Source: DATKXU01 sp035528905
Lineage (GTDB): Bacteria; Armatimonadota; UBA5829; DTJY01
Length of the DNA stretch: 34,545 bases
Reading direction: 5' to 3'
Assembly: GCA_035528905.1 (NCBI GenBank)
Contig: DATKXU010000106.1
Location: 1 to 34,545, forward strand
Below the pieces are notes generated by a model, which saw only the letters and a program-made list of their open reading frames with translations, was not told where the DNA came from and ran no database searches. The stretch's first letter is position 1; each line of letters starts with the position of its first letter. The position numbers and the translations under genes were made by a program. Positions 1-6,283 of the stretch are shown in pieces.

Positions 1-260
1 GCATCATGGACCTGCGGCGGATCGCCGGGGAGTTCGGCGGGAAGGTCGCGTTCAGGTCGGACCTCGATCGCCAGCATATACTGCCGCACGGGACGCGGGA
101 GCAGATTCGCGCGCACGTGAGGGAAGTCTTCGAGGCGCTGGGCAGCTACGACGGCGGCTTGATCGGCCATGGGGAAATCGCTCCGGACGTGCCATTGGAA
201 AACGTGCGGGCCGTGTTCGAGGCCTGGCGCGAATTCGGGGTGTATACAAAGGGATCCTGA
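1..260 (+). CDS. Uroporphyrinogen decarboxylase (URO-D) family protein, C-terminal fragment
   Basis: The reading frame enters from the left edge, so only about the last 86 residues are visible. They read as the end of a URO-D/methyltransferase TIM barrel: FRSDLDRQHILPHGT, then a helix (EQIRAHVREVFEAL), then GGLIGHGEIAPDVPLENVRA and a final helix ending EFGVYTKGS. This is the usual C-terminus of the uroporphyrinogen-III decarboxylase-like proteins common in environmental bacteria, many of which are corrinoid-linked methyltransferases or of unknown substrate rather than haem enzymes. The catalytic N-terminus is outside the window, so the substrate cannot be assigned. An ATG lies at 6, but nothing suggests it is the start, since the fold needs about 250 more residues upstream. 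Confidence 0.75.
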   Translation, partial: IMDLRRIAGEFGGKVAFRSDLDRQHILPHGTREQIRAHVREVFEALGSYDGGLIGHGEIAPDVPLENVRAVFEAWREFGVYTKGS

Positions 261-410
261 CGCTTCCCGCAGAATACTCCGGCGGCCTGTTCCGCCCCAA
301 CCGTGTATTGTGACAGGCGGCGCAGCGGTCCGCAATAGATTGAGCTTGCCCCAGCATGCCTGCTATGCGTATCGTCCCGTGATTCACAGCAGTGAGTCCG
401 CGTGCGTCGT

Positions 411-440
411 TTGACAAACTTGCCGCGGCTTCTGTATACT
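411..440 (+). promoter_or_regulatory. Sigma70-type promoter for ffh
   Basis: TTGACA (411-416) is separated by 18 bases from TATACT (435-440). Transcription would begin near 447, leaving a leader of about 27 bases before the ffh ATG at 474. It is the strongest promoter match upstream of the ffh-lepB block. The rest of the 261-473 gap shows no gene. Confidence 0.8.
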
Positions 441-473
441 GTAATTTAGCTTGCGCGCAGATTGTGACAACCC

Positions 474-1808
474 ATGTTTGAAATTGTGTCTGAAAAACTG
501 CAAAGCGTGTTCAGGAAGCTGCGGGGGAAGGGCACTCTCTCGGAGCAGGACGTGAACGACGCCCTGCGGGACATGCGCCTGGTTCTCCTGGAAGCAGATG
601 TCAACTTCCGCGTTGTCAAGGATTTCATCTCCCGCGTCAGGGAGCGAGCGGTCGGTCAAGAGGTTCTGCAGAGCCTCAGCCCGGCACAGCACGTGATTAA
701 GATCGTCCACGAGGAGCTTATGGGGCTTCTCGGCGGAGGAGATACGGCTCTGAAGGTCGCGCCGAAGCCGCCCACGGTCATCATGCTGGCAGGGCTTCAT
801 GGTTCGGGCAAGACAACTACCGCCGCGAAACTGGCAAACCTGATGCGCAAGCAGGGGCGGAACCCGCTCCTTGCGGCGGCGGATGTGTATCGTCCGGCGG
901 CCATAAAGCAGCTTCAGGTGCTCGGCGAACAGCTCGGAATCCCGGTCTTCGCGCCGGGCGACAAGCAGGATCCTGTGGCCATCGCCAAGACCGCCGTGAG
1001 TTCTGCTGCGTCGAACGGCCAGGACACGGTGATCCTGGACACTGCCGGCCGCCTCCACATTGATCCGGAGATGATGGACGAACTGGTGCGCATGAGGTCG
1101 GCGGTAGCGCCGCAGGAGGTCCTGCTCATTGTGGATGCGATGACCGGCCAGGACGCGGTCAACGTCGCGGAGCAGTTCAACGCAGCCCTAGAAGTTGATG
1201 GATTCATCATCACGAAGCTGGACAGCGATGCGCGCGGCGGGGCGGCCCTATCAATGAGGACGGTCACCGGCAAGCCCATCAAGTTCGCCGGCGTCGGTGA
1301 GAAGGTGGATGCGCTTGAGCCGTTCCACCCGGAGCGCATGGCGTCCAGAATCCTGGGCATGGGGGATGTTCTCAGTCTCATCGAGAAGGCTGAGGCTGCC
1401 CTGGACGAGAAGAAGGTGGAGGAGCTCGAACGCAAGCTCAGGGAGAACAGGTTTGATTTCGAGGATTATCTCGACCAGCTTCAGCAAATGCGGAAGATGG
1501 GCCCGCTCGATCAGCTTCTCGGAATGATACCCGGCTTCAACGCCGCGCGAATGAAGGGAATCGAGCTGGATGAGCGGCAGGTCGTTCAGGCGGAGGCCAT
1601 CATTCGCTCGATGACGAAAGAGGAACGGCGCTCCCCCGAGATATTGAACGGCAGCCGTCGGCGCAGGATCGCCCACGGGAGCGGCGCGAGCGTTCAGCAG
1701 GTCAATCAGTTAATCAACCAGTTCGAGCAGATGCGGAAGATGATCCGCGAGATGACAGGCATGGAGCACGGCGGACGCCACCGCTCGCCCATGCCGTTCT
1801 TTGGTTGA
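474..1808 (+). CDS. ffh: Signal recognition particle protein Ffh (SRP54)
   Basis: The 444-residue protein has the full SRP54 layout: a four-helix N domain (about 1-90), a Ras-like G domain (about 100-295) and a Met-rich M domain (about 325-444). The P-loop is GLHGSGKT (residues 107-114), followed by a DTAGRLH G3 motif and a TKLD G4 motif. The M domain carries the GPLDQLLGMIPG segment and the RRRRIAHGSG signature that contacts SRP RNA. Ffh binds signal sequences emerging from the ribosome and delivers them to FtsY at the membrane. The length is normal for bacteria. The P-loop His replaces the usual Gln of GLQGSGKT, a minor change. No 4.5S RNA gene was recognised nearby. Gene order ffh-rpsP-rimM-trmD-rplS is the classic bacterial arrangement. 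Confidence 0.97.
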   Translation: MFEIVSEKLQSVFRKLRGKGTLSEQDVNDALRDMRLVLLEADVNFRVVKDFISRVRERAVGQEVLQSLSPAQHVIKIVHEELMGLLGGGDTALKVAPKPPTVIMLAGLHGSGKTTTAAKLANLMRKQGRNPLLAAADVYRPAAIKQLQVLGEQLGIPVFAPGDKQDPVAIAKTAVSSAASNGQDTVILDTAGRLHIDPEMMDELVRMRSAVAPQEVLLIVDAMTGQDAVNVAEQFNAALEVDGFIITKLDSDARGGAALSMRTVTGKPIKFAGVGEKVDALEPFHPERMASRILGMGDVLSLIEKAEAALDEKKVEELERKLRENRFDFEDYLDQLQQMRKMGPLDQLLGMIPGFNAARMKGIELDERQVVQAEAIIRSMTKEERRSPEILNGSRRRRIAHGSGASVQQVNQLINQFEQMRKMIREMTGMEHGGRHRSPMPFFG

Positions 1809-1846
1809 TGGATTGGCGGATTCGTTTCAGCAGGAACTAGTGGATG

Positions 1847-1852
1847 TATAAT
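1847..1852 (+). promoter_or_regulatory. Possible -10 box upstream of rpsP
   Basis: A perfect TATAAT lies 32 bases before the rpsP start, in the 76-base ffh-rpsP gap. No convincing -35 is seen at the usual distance, so this may be a weak internal promoter adding transcription to the ribosomal-protein part of the operon. Confidence 0.4.
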
Positions 1853-1884
1853 CGAAAAGAACAGTTGCCGAAGGAGGACAGGTT

Positions 1885-2382
1885 TTGGCTGTAAAGATCA
1901 GGCTCAGAAGAATGGGCGCCCGCGGGAAGCCGTTCTACAGACTTGTTGTAGCAGATAGTCACTCGCCGCGAGACGGCAGATTCATCGAGGCGCTGGGCTA
2001 CTACGACCCGCGGACGGACCCGCCTACGATCAAGATAGACGAGGAGAAGGCCCTGCTTTGGCTACGCCGCGGCGCGCAGCCAACGGATACCGCAGAGGCC
2101 CTGCTCAAGAAGAAAGAATTGCTTCAACAGTTCCTCACAGCAAAGGGGAGAAAGGTAGAGAAGCTGCCTGCGCCGGCTGAAGCTGCTCCCACCGTGGAGG
2201 AGCCGGAACCGAAGCCCGAACCAGCGAAGCCGCGGCGGAGTCGGAGCTCCGTCGAGGCGGCACCAACTCGCAGGAGACGGACTAAGGCCGAAAAGGAAGC
2301 GGAGGCGACCGCAGCCGAGCCGCAAGCAGCCGCAGAATCTGAAACGACTCAAGAGGAGCAGCCATCTGAAGAGCAGGGATAG
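1885..2382 (+). CDS. rpsP: Small ribosomal subunit protein bS16 with long charged C-terminal tail
   Basis: The first ~85 residues are ordinary S16 (AVKIRLRRMGARGKPFYR, then DSHSPRDGRFIEALGYYDP). S16 is a 30S assembly protein, usually 80-90 residues long. Here the protein is 165 residues because of a low-complexity tail from about residue 90, rich in Ala, Glu, Pro, Lys and Arg (EEPEPKPEPAKPRRSR, RRRRTKAEKEAEA). Tails of this kind occur in several phyla and are probably disordered. The start is TTG at 1885: AAGGAGG at 1871-1877 sits 7 bases upstream, and translation from it gives the family N-terminus MAVKIRL. Confidence 0.96.
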   Translation: MAVKIRLRRMGARGKPFYRLVVADSHSPRDGRFIEALGYYDPRTDPPTIKIDEEKALLWLRRGAQPTDTAEALLKKKELLQQFLTAKGRKVEKLPAPAEAAPTVEEPEPKPEPAKPRRSRSSVEAAPTRRRRTKAEKEAEATAAEPQAAAESETTQEEQPSEEQG

Positions 2383-2397
2383 CAAGATCCAAGATTC

Positions 2398-2462
2398 GGG
2401 TCGAGTTGTTCTTGGGCATAGCTCGACTCTGAAGCCGCATCACACGGCATTCCTTCTGCCGT
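2398..2462 (+). other. Two hairpins in the rpsP-khpA gap
   Basis: The 137-base gap between rpsP and khpA holds two inverted repeats. One has arms GGGTCGAG (2398-2405) and CTCGACTC (2422-2429), one G-T pair, with a 16-base loop. The other has arms ACGGCA (2444-2449) and TGCCGT (2457-2462) with a 7-base loop. Neither is followed by a T run, so they do not look like intrinsic terminators. They could be RNA processing sites or leader structure. Confidence 0.35.
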
Positions 2463-2519
2463 ATGCCTCCGCCCGCATCTTGAGTCCTCTTTGCCCTGCA
2501 TCGGAAGGGAGTGTTCGCA

Positions 2520-2750
2520 GTGAAGGACCTGATCGAGTACCTGGTTAAAGCGCTTGTTGACGAGCCGGAGCAGGTGGACATCAGGGAGGTAGAAGGGGCA
2601 GAGTCAACCACTTACGAAATCAGAGTGGCGTCCACCGACCTGGGCAAGGTAATCGGCAAACAAGGGAAGATTGCAAACGCCCTCCGCACCGTTGCGAAAG
2701 CTGCCGCCATGCGTAACAAGAAGCGGGTCTACCTCGAGATCATCCCTTGA
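2520..2750 (+). CDS. khpA: KH domain RNA-binding protein KhpA
   Basis: This single type-II KH domain of 76 residues begins MKDLIEYLVKALVDEPEQV. The GxxG loop that grips RNA is GKQG, in KVIGKQGKI. KhpA (YlqC family) typically sits between rpsP and rimM, as here, and in Firmicutes pairs with KhpB in control of cell elongation and small-RNA handling. Start choice: a GTG at 2511 is also in frame, but GGAAGGGA (2503-2510) would then touch it. From GTG 2520 the same Shine-Dalgarno sits about 9 bases away and the protein begins exactly like its relatives, so 2520 is preferred. Confidence 0.93.
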   Translation: MKDLIEYLVKALVDEPEQVDIREVEGAESTTYEIRVASTDLGKVIGKQGKIANALRTVAKAAAMRNKKRVYLEIIP

Positions 2751-2786
2751 CAGGAGGAAGATAGGCCGTAGGGCGTAAATCCAGAT

Positions 2787-2840
2787 GGGGTCGTGGTATA
2801 GCTCACCGGCTGGGCTGTTCCGCATTCGGCCTGCGATCCC
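2787..2840 (+). other. Possible structured leader between khpA and rimM
   Basis: The khpA-rimM gap can fold into a closed structure. The outer stem pairs GGGGTCG (2787-2793) with CGATCCC (2834-2840), 7 pairs with one G-U. Inside it, AGCTCA (2800-2805) pairs with TGGGCT (2811-2816) around loop CCGGC, and CCG (2820-2822) pairs with CGG (2827-2829). It is found by eye only. It is not a tRNA, having no anticodon arm or T-arm. A translational control site for rimM-trmD-rplS is conceivable. Confidence 0.3.
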
Positions 2841-2894
2841 ACGTCATCTGCTGCCGACTGGGCCGGTAGTCAAAAGTTGCCGCCGGGCGAAGGT

Positions 2895-3416
2895 ATGTCA
2901 CGGCTTATGGGTGAAGCGGATTACAATGTGATCGTCGGCGAGATAGTCTCGGCTTTCGGCCGCAGAGGCGAGGTGAAGGTCTGGCCGGTTAGCGACTTTC
3001 CCGAGCATTTCGGCGAGCTTGAGGAGGTCTGTGTTCGCAGGGGAAGTACCGGCGGCAGGATTCTGAGAATCGAGAAGGCGCGGCCCCATAAGGGCGCCGT
3101 CGTAGTCAAGTTCGCCGGGATAGACGACATATCCACTGCGGAAACTCTGAGGGGCATGGAGCTTCGTATAAGCAAGAGGGAGCTGATGCCGCTCGAAGAG
3201 AACGAATACTACATCCACGACATCATCGGGCTGGATGTTGAGACGACCGAGGGAGAGCATTTGGGTAAGGTGAGGGAAATCCTTCGATCGCCGGCCCATG
3301 ACGTTTACGTGACCGACCGGGCCATGATTCCGGCCGTGAAAGAGTTTATCACAACTATAGATCTCGACCGGAGGAAGATAGTGGTTAGATCGGTTGAGGG
3401 CCTGATACAGGAATAG
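2895..3416 (+). CDS. rimM: Ribosome maturation factor RimM
   Basis: RimM binds S19 and helps mature the 30S head. The N-terminal RimM barrel spans about residues 11-95 (VIVGEIVSAFGRRGEVKVWP, then the ARPHKGAVVVKFAGIDDISTAE segment). A linker with NEYYIHDIIGLDVET leads to the C-terminal PRC-barrel (about 100-173; HDVYVTD, MIPAVKEFI, IVVRSVEGLI). The start is uncertain. ATG 2895 is used here, but ATG 2907 or TTG 2877 are possible: GAAGG at 2889-2893 is too close for 2895 and rather far for 2907. The stop is four bases from trmD, so the two are probably translationally coupled. Confidence 0.94.
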   Translation: MSRLMGEADYNVIVGEIVSAFGRRGEVKVWPVSDFPEHFGELEEVCVRRGSTGGRILRIEKARPHKGAVVVKFAGIDDISTAETLRGMELRISKRELMPLEENEYYIHDIIGLDVETTEGEHLGKVREILRSPAHDVYVTDRAMIPAVKEFITTIDLDRRKIVVRSVEGLIQE

Positions 3417-3420
3417 CGGC

Positions 3421-4158
3421 ATGAGGATTGATGTCTTTACCATATTCCCGGAAGTGATCCAGTGCGGAGTGGATTACAGCATGGTGAAGCGAGCCCGGGA
3501 AAAGGGGATAGTCTCCGTCTTCGTCCATAACATAAGGGATTTCGCCGAAGACAAGCACAGAACCACGGACGAGGCCCCGTATGGCGGGGGCGCCGGCATG
3601 GTGATGAAGCCGGAGCCGATTTTCAAGGCGGCGGAACACGTAAAAGCCGAATACTGGACTGAGCAGAGCAGAACGATACTCATGTCGCCGCAGGGCGAGC
3701 TGTTCACCCAGAAGAAGGCCGTGGAGCTCTCGACCTGTCCGCACGTACTTCTCATCTGCGGCCACTACGAAGGAGTGGATGAGCGGGTAAGGGAAAATCT
3801 GGTTTCTGACGAAATATCTATTGGAGATTACGTACTAACGGGTGGGGAGCTCGCCGCCCTGGTGGTGCTCGACGCGGTGATCCGACTGGTTCCGGGGGTG
3901 CTGGGGGCCGAGCAATCCGCCTTGGACGAGTCGTTCTCGGAGGGCCTTCTGGAATATCCGCAGTACACCAGGCCGGCTGATTTCCGGGGCTGGAAGATTC
4001 CGGAGGTCCTGCTGTCTGGGCATCACGCAGAGATCGCGAAATGGCGGCGAATGCAGTCACTGAAACGCACCCTGGAGCGTCGGCCCGACCTGCTGGAGAA
4101 GGCCCGGCTTACGGAAGAGGATCGGAAGCTACTAGATCAGTTAAAGGAGTCTGAATAA
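3421..4158 (+). CDS. trmD: tRNA (guanine-37-N1)-methyltransferase TrmD
   Basis: TrmD methylates G37 next to the anticodon using S-adenosylmethionine, preventing +1 frameshifts. The 245 residues match the family: MRIDVFTIFPEV at the N-terminus, YGGGAGMVMKPEP, then the trefoil-knot SAM site (ICGHYEGVDERV, and EISIGDYVLTGGELAAL), and the C-terminal helical tRNA-binding domain (YTRPADFRG, VLLSGHHAEIAKWR). Its stop codon overlaps the rplS start (TAATG at 4156-4160), consistent with coupled translation. Confidence 0.97.
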   Translation: MRIDVFTIFPEVIQCGVDYSMVKRAREKGIVSVFVHNIRDFAEDKHRTTDEAPYGGGAGMVMKPEPIFKAAEHVKAEYWTEQSRTILMSPQGELFTQKKAVELSTCPHVLLICGHYEGVDERVRENLVSDEISIGDYVLTGGELAALVVLDAVIRLVPGVLGAEQSALDESFSEGLLEYPQYTRPADFRGWKIPEVLLSGHHAEIAKWRRMQSLKRTLERRPDLLEKARLTEEDRKLLDQLKESE

Positions 4159-4502
4159 TGTCTACGATCATCGAGGAGATCGAGAAAGAGCAATTGAAGC
4201 CCGAGAAGCCCGAGTTTGGTGTAGGCGACAGCGTGCGCGTGCACGTCCGGGTCGTGGAGGCCGGCAAAGAGCGAATACAGGCCTTCGAGGGTATAGTGAT
4301 AGCGAAGCGTCATGATGGGGTGCGGGAGACGTTCATCGTGCGTAAGATCTCTCACGGCATAGGAGTGGAGCGCACGTTCCTTCTGAACAGCCCCAGACTT
4401 GCGAAGATAGAAGTGGTAAGAAAAGGCAGAGTTCGCCGGGCCAAGCTCTTCTATCTGAGGGAGAAGGTAGGAAAGGCTACCAGGATCAAGGAAGCTAAAT
4501 AG
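4158..4502 (+). CDS. rplS: Large ribosomal subunit protein bL19
   Basis: At 114 residues this is a standard L19, located at the 30S-50S interface. Recognisable blocks are FGVGDSVRVHVRVVEAGKER, IQAFEGIVIAKR, ETFIVRKISHGIGVERTF and the C-terminal RRAKLFYLRE. The ATG overlaps the trmD stop. AAAGGAG at 4143-4149 lies 8 bases upstream. Confidence 0.97.
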   Translation: MSTIIEEIEKEQLKPEKPEFGVGDSVRVHVRVVEAGKERIQAFEGIVIAKRHDGVRETFIVRKISHGIGVERTFLLNSPRLAKIEVVRKGRVRRAKLFYLREKVGKATRIKEAK

Positions 4503-4505
4503 CAT

Positions 4506-5129
4506 ATGGAGTGGCTGGCTAACATAAAGATCCAATACGTCATCGCTGCTGTCGTTATTCTATTCGCAGCGCGCATGGTGCTCGGAAAGTATAAGAGCCG
4601 TGCGGCGAAATCGGCGGCGGAAACGGTCGAATCTGCACTGATAGCAATTGTGCTTGTGTTTCTGATTATTAAGCCCTTCATCGTGCAGGCATTCTACATA
4701 CCGTCAACGTCCATGCTGCCGACGCTGCGCAAGCAGGACCACATCCTGGTCAACAAGTTCATATACAGATTCCGAGAGCCCCGGTACGGGGATATCATAG
4801 TCTTCAAGTGTCCGCCCGAGGCGTCCACCGACGGCGAGGAGAAGGACTTTATCAAGAGGCTCGTCGGAAGGTCGGGCGATGTGCTCGAAGTCAAGGCCGG
4901 ATCTCTCTACCGGAACGGCAGCCGTGTGAAAGAGCCTTACCTCAACGAGCTGCAGATCGATTACGAGATGGAACCACTCAAGGTCCCCGAAGGCATGCTG
5001 TTCGTTATGGGCGATAACCGGAACTGCAGCAACGACAGCCACGCGTGGGGTCCGCTGAACCGGGATAGAGTTCTCGGCAAGGCGACGGTCACTTTCTGGC
5101 CGTTGCACCGCATGGGCGTGGTGCACTGA
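4506..5129 (+). CDS. lepB: Signal peptidase I
   Basis: This membrane serine protease removes signal peptides from exported proteins. It is 207 residues long, with hydrophobic segments at about 10-26 and 43-62 followed by the catalytic domain. The nucleophile is Ser69 in PSTSMLPTL and the general base is Lys117 in KDFIKRLVGRSGD. The third signature is MGDNRNCSNDSHAWGPL. The start lies three bases after the rplS stop, a common arrangement. The array of short repeats downstream (5171-5290) separates lepB from rnhB. Confidence 0.95.
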   Translation: MEWLANIKIQYVIAAVVILFAARMVLGKYKSRAAKSAAETVESALIAIVLVFLIIKPFIVQAFYIPSTSMLPTLRKQDHILVNKFIYRFREPRYGDIIVFKCPPEASTDGEEKDFIKRLVGRSGDVLEVKAGSLYRNGSRVKEPYLNELQIDYEMEPLKVPEGMLFVMGDNRNCSNDSHAWGPLNRDRVLGKATVTFWPLHRMGVVH

Positions 5130-5170
5130 GGCTATGGGGATCAAGGGTGCAAGGGATCCAGGGAACTGCC

Positions 5171-5290
5171 CTTACTCATACTCCCACTCGTAATGCGTAC
5201 GTAACGAGTAAGGCGTCTGGGTTCCAAGTTCCAAGTTCCAAGTTTCAGGTCTCAAGTCTCGGGCTGGCGGCTGACTGCTGGTTGCAGCGA
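5171..5290 (+). repeat. Tandem heptanucleotide repeat array (lepB-rnhB gap)
   Basis: From 5221 the sequence breaks cleanly into 7-base units: GTTCCAA three times, then GTTTCAG, GTCTCAA, GTCTCGG, GCTGGCG, GCTGACT, GCTGGTT and GCAGCGA (5284-5290). The preceding stretch 5171-5219 also fits the phase (CTTACTC, ATACTCC, CACTCGT, AATGCGT, ACGTAAC, GAGTAAG, GCGTCTG), with one extra base at 5220. An inverted pair ACTCGT/ACGAGT lies at 5186-5191 and 5204-5209. The first half is related to the repeat at 30814-30861. The GTTYCAR block followed by a GCTGNNN block recurs at 23039-23101 on the other strand. The array ends just before the rnhB ribosome-binding site. Confidence 0.9.
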
Positions 5291-5304
5291 GGGCGGTTGA
5301 TGAC

Positions 5305-5937
5305 ATGCGCGAGGATCGCAAGAGCGCCGACCTCTGGTTCTACGAGCGCATGGCGCTGGCTCAGGGCCATTGCATGATAGTCGGAGTGGATGAAGCAGGC
5401 CGAGGCCCTCTCGCCGGCCCGGTAGTCGCCGCCGCAGTTGTTCTCCCCTTCGACTGCGATATTGACGGCATCCGCGATTCAAAGCAGCTTTCCCCACGCA
5501 AGCGAGAGGCGGCTTTCGAGAAGATATACGGCCTTGCGCTCAGCATCGGGATCGGTATCGTCGAGCAGAACGAGATAGATCGGATGAACATTCTCCAGGC
5601 CACGTACCGGGCGATGCGCGGCGCGATCAGCGGCCTGGACGTGCAAGTAGATGTCGTCCTGGTAGACGGATACCCGATACGCGACTTCGACCTCCTCCAG
5701 ATGGGCATCGTGAGCGGCGACACCAAGAGCGCGTCCATCGCCGCCGCTTCGATCGTGGCAAAGGTCACGCGAGACCGCATTATGTGCAAGTTCGACCGCA
5801 TCTTCCCCCAGTACGGCTTCGCCGGTCACAAGGGCTATTCCACCGAAGAGCACCTGGAGAAGCTGGCGGCCCACGGAGTTTGCGAGATCCACAGGAGATC
5901 CTTCGCCCCGGTTGCCAGGGAGCTTGGCCTGAGGTAA
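5305..5937 (+). CDS. rnhB: Ribonuclease HII
   Basis: RNase HII removes misincorporated ribonucleotides and RNA in RNA-DNA hybrids. The 210 residues contain the GVDEAGRGPLAGPVVAAAV block (catalytic Asp29-Glu30), DSKQLSP, VLVDGYP (Asp121), the DTKS...SIVAKVTRD block and GFAGHKGYSTEEH. The N-terminal LWFYERMALAQGH matches the usual prefix before the first catalytic block, supporting ATG 5305. The upstream GAGGG (about 5289-5293) lies right at the end of the heptamer array. Confidence 0.96.
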   Translation: MREDRKSADLWFYERMALAQGHCMIVGVDEAGRGPLAGPVVAAAVVLPFDCDIDGIRDSKQLSPRKREAAFEKIYGLALSIGIGIVEQNEIDRMNILQATYRAMRGAISGLDVQVDVVLVDGYPIRDFDLLQMGIVSGDTKSASIAAASIVAKVTRDRIMCKFDRIFPQYGFAGHKGYSTEEHLEKLAAHGVCEIHRRSFAPVARELGLR

Positions 5938-5940
5938 GCG

Positions 5941-6171
5941 ATGAACTTCGAGATCAAGGACGGGAAAGAGCATCTGCCTGACGAGGAAGACATCTACGGC
6001 GTCAATGATGCCGAGGAGCGCGACGCGTTCAACGCCTTGTTCGGAGTCACGCCCCTGGAAGAGCGCACCCACCGCCGGAAGACGCGGATGCGCCTGCTGG
6101 CCATGTCGGTCCTGGCCGCTTTTGGCACGGCTCTCATGATTGCCGGACTGCGCTGGCTGCTGGGATGGTGA
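5941..6171 (+). CDS. Small membrane protein of unknown function
   Basis: I do not recognise this 76-residue protein. The first ~45 residues are acidic and charged (EIKDGKEHLPDEEDIYGVNDAEERDAF). A basic stretch (ERTHRRKTRMR) is followed by one transmembrane helix at about residues 52-74 (LLAMSVLAAFGTALMIAGL), ending GW. That order predicts an N-in, C-terminal anchor. The ATG lies three bases after the rnhB stop with GAGG just upstream, so it is probably co-translated with rnhB. Confidence 0.6.
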   Translation: MNFEIKDGKEHLPDEEDIYGVNDAEERDAFNALFGVTPLEERTHRRKTRMRLLAMSVLAAFGTALMIAGLRWLLGW

Positions 6172-6229
6172 GCGCCCTAAGAACATCGAACTCTGCCGGC
6201 TCGTCCATTGTTTGCCCGCTCAGCATTGG

Positions 6230-6238
6230 TGATATAAT
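6230..6238 (+). promoter_or_regulatory. Extended -10 promoter for the GH106-like gene
   Basis: TGATATAAT is a perfect extended -10 (TGnTATAAT), about 46 bases before the start codon. The best -35 candidate, TTTGCC (6211-6216), is poor, as is common for extended -10 promoters. It gives this gene its own transcription start, separate from rnhB. Confidence 0.6.
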
Positions 6239-6283
6239 TACCCCACAAGTGGCATACCCAATACCGACCAGGAGGGAGTGGCC

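Noticed and set aside
261..473. 4.5S/SRP RNA gene beside ffh
   Set aside because: No GGAGGC...GGCAG-type conserved tip or long helix was found; the gap holds only the ffh promoter.
2787..2840. tRNA-like look of the khpA-rimM gap (7-bp closing stem, TAGCTCA)
   Set aside because: It is only 54 bases long with no usable anticodon arm and no TTCGA-type T-loop.
5131..5160. Terminator after lepB (GGATC/GATCC pairing)
   Set aside because: The stem has only 5 pairs, with a 12-base loop and no T run.
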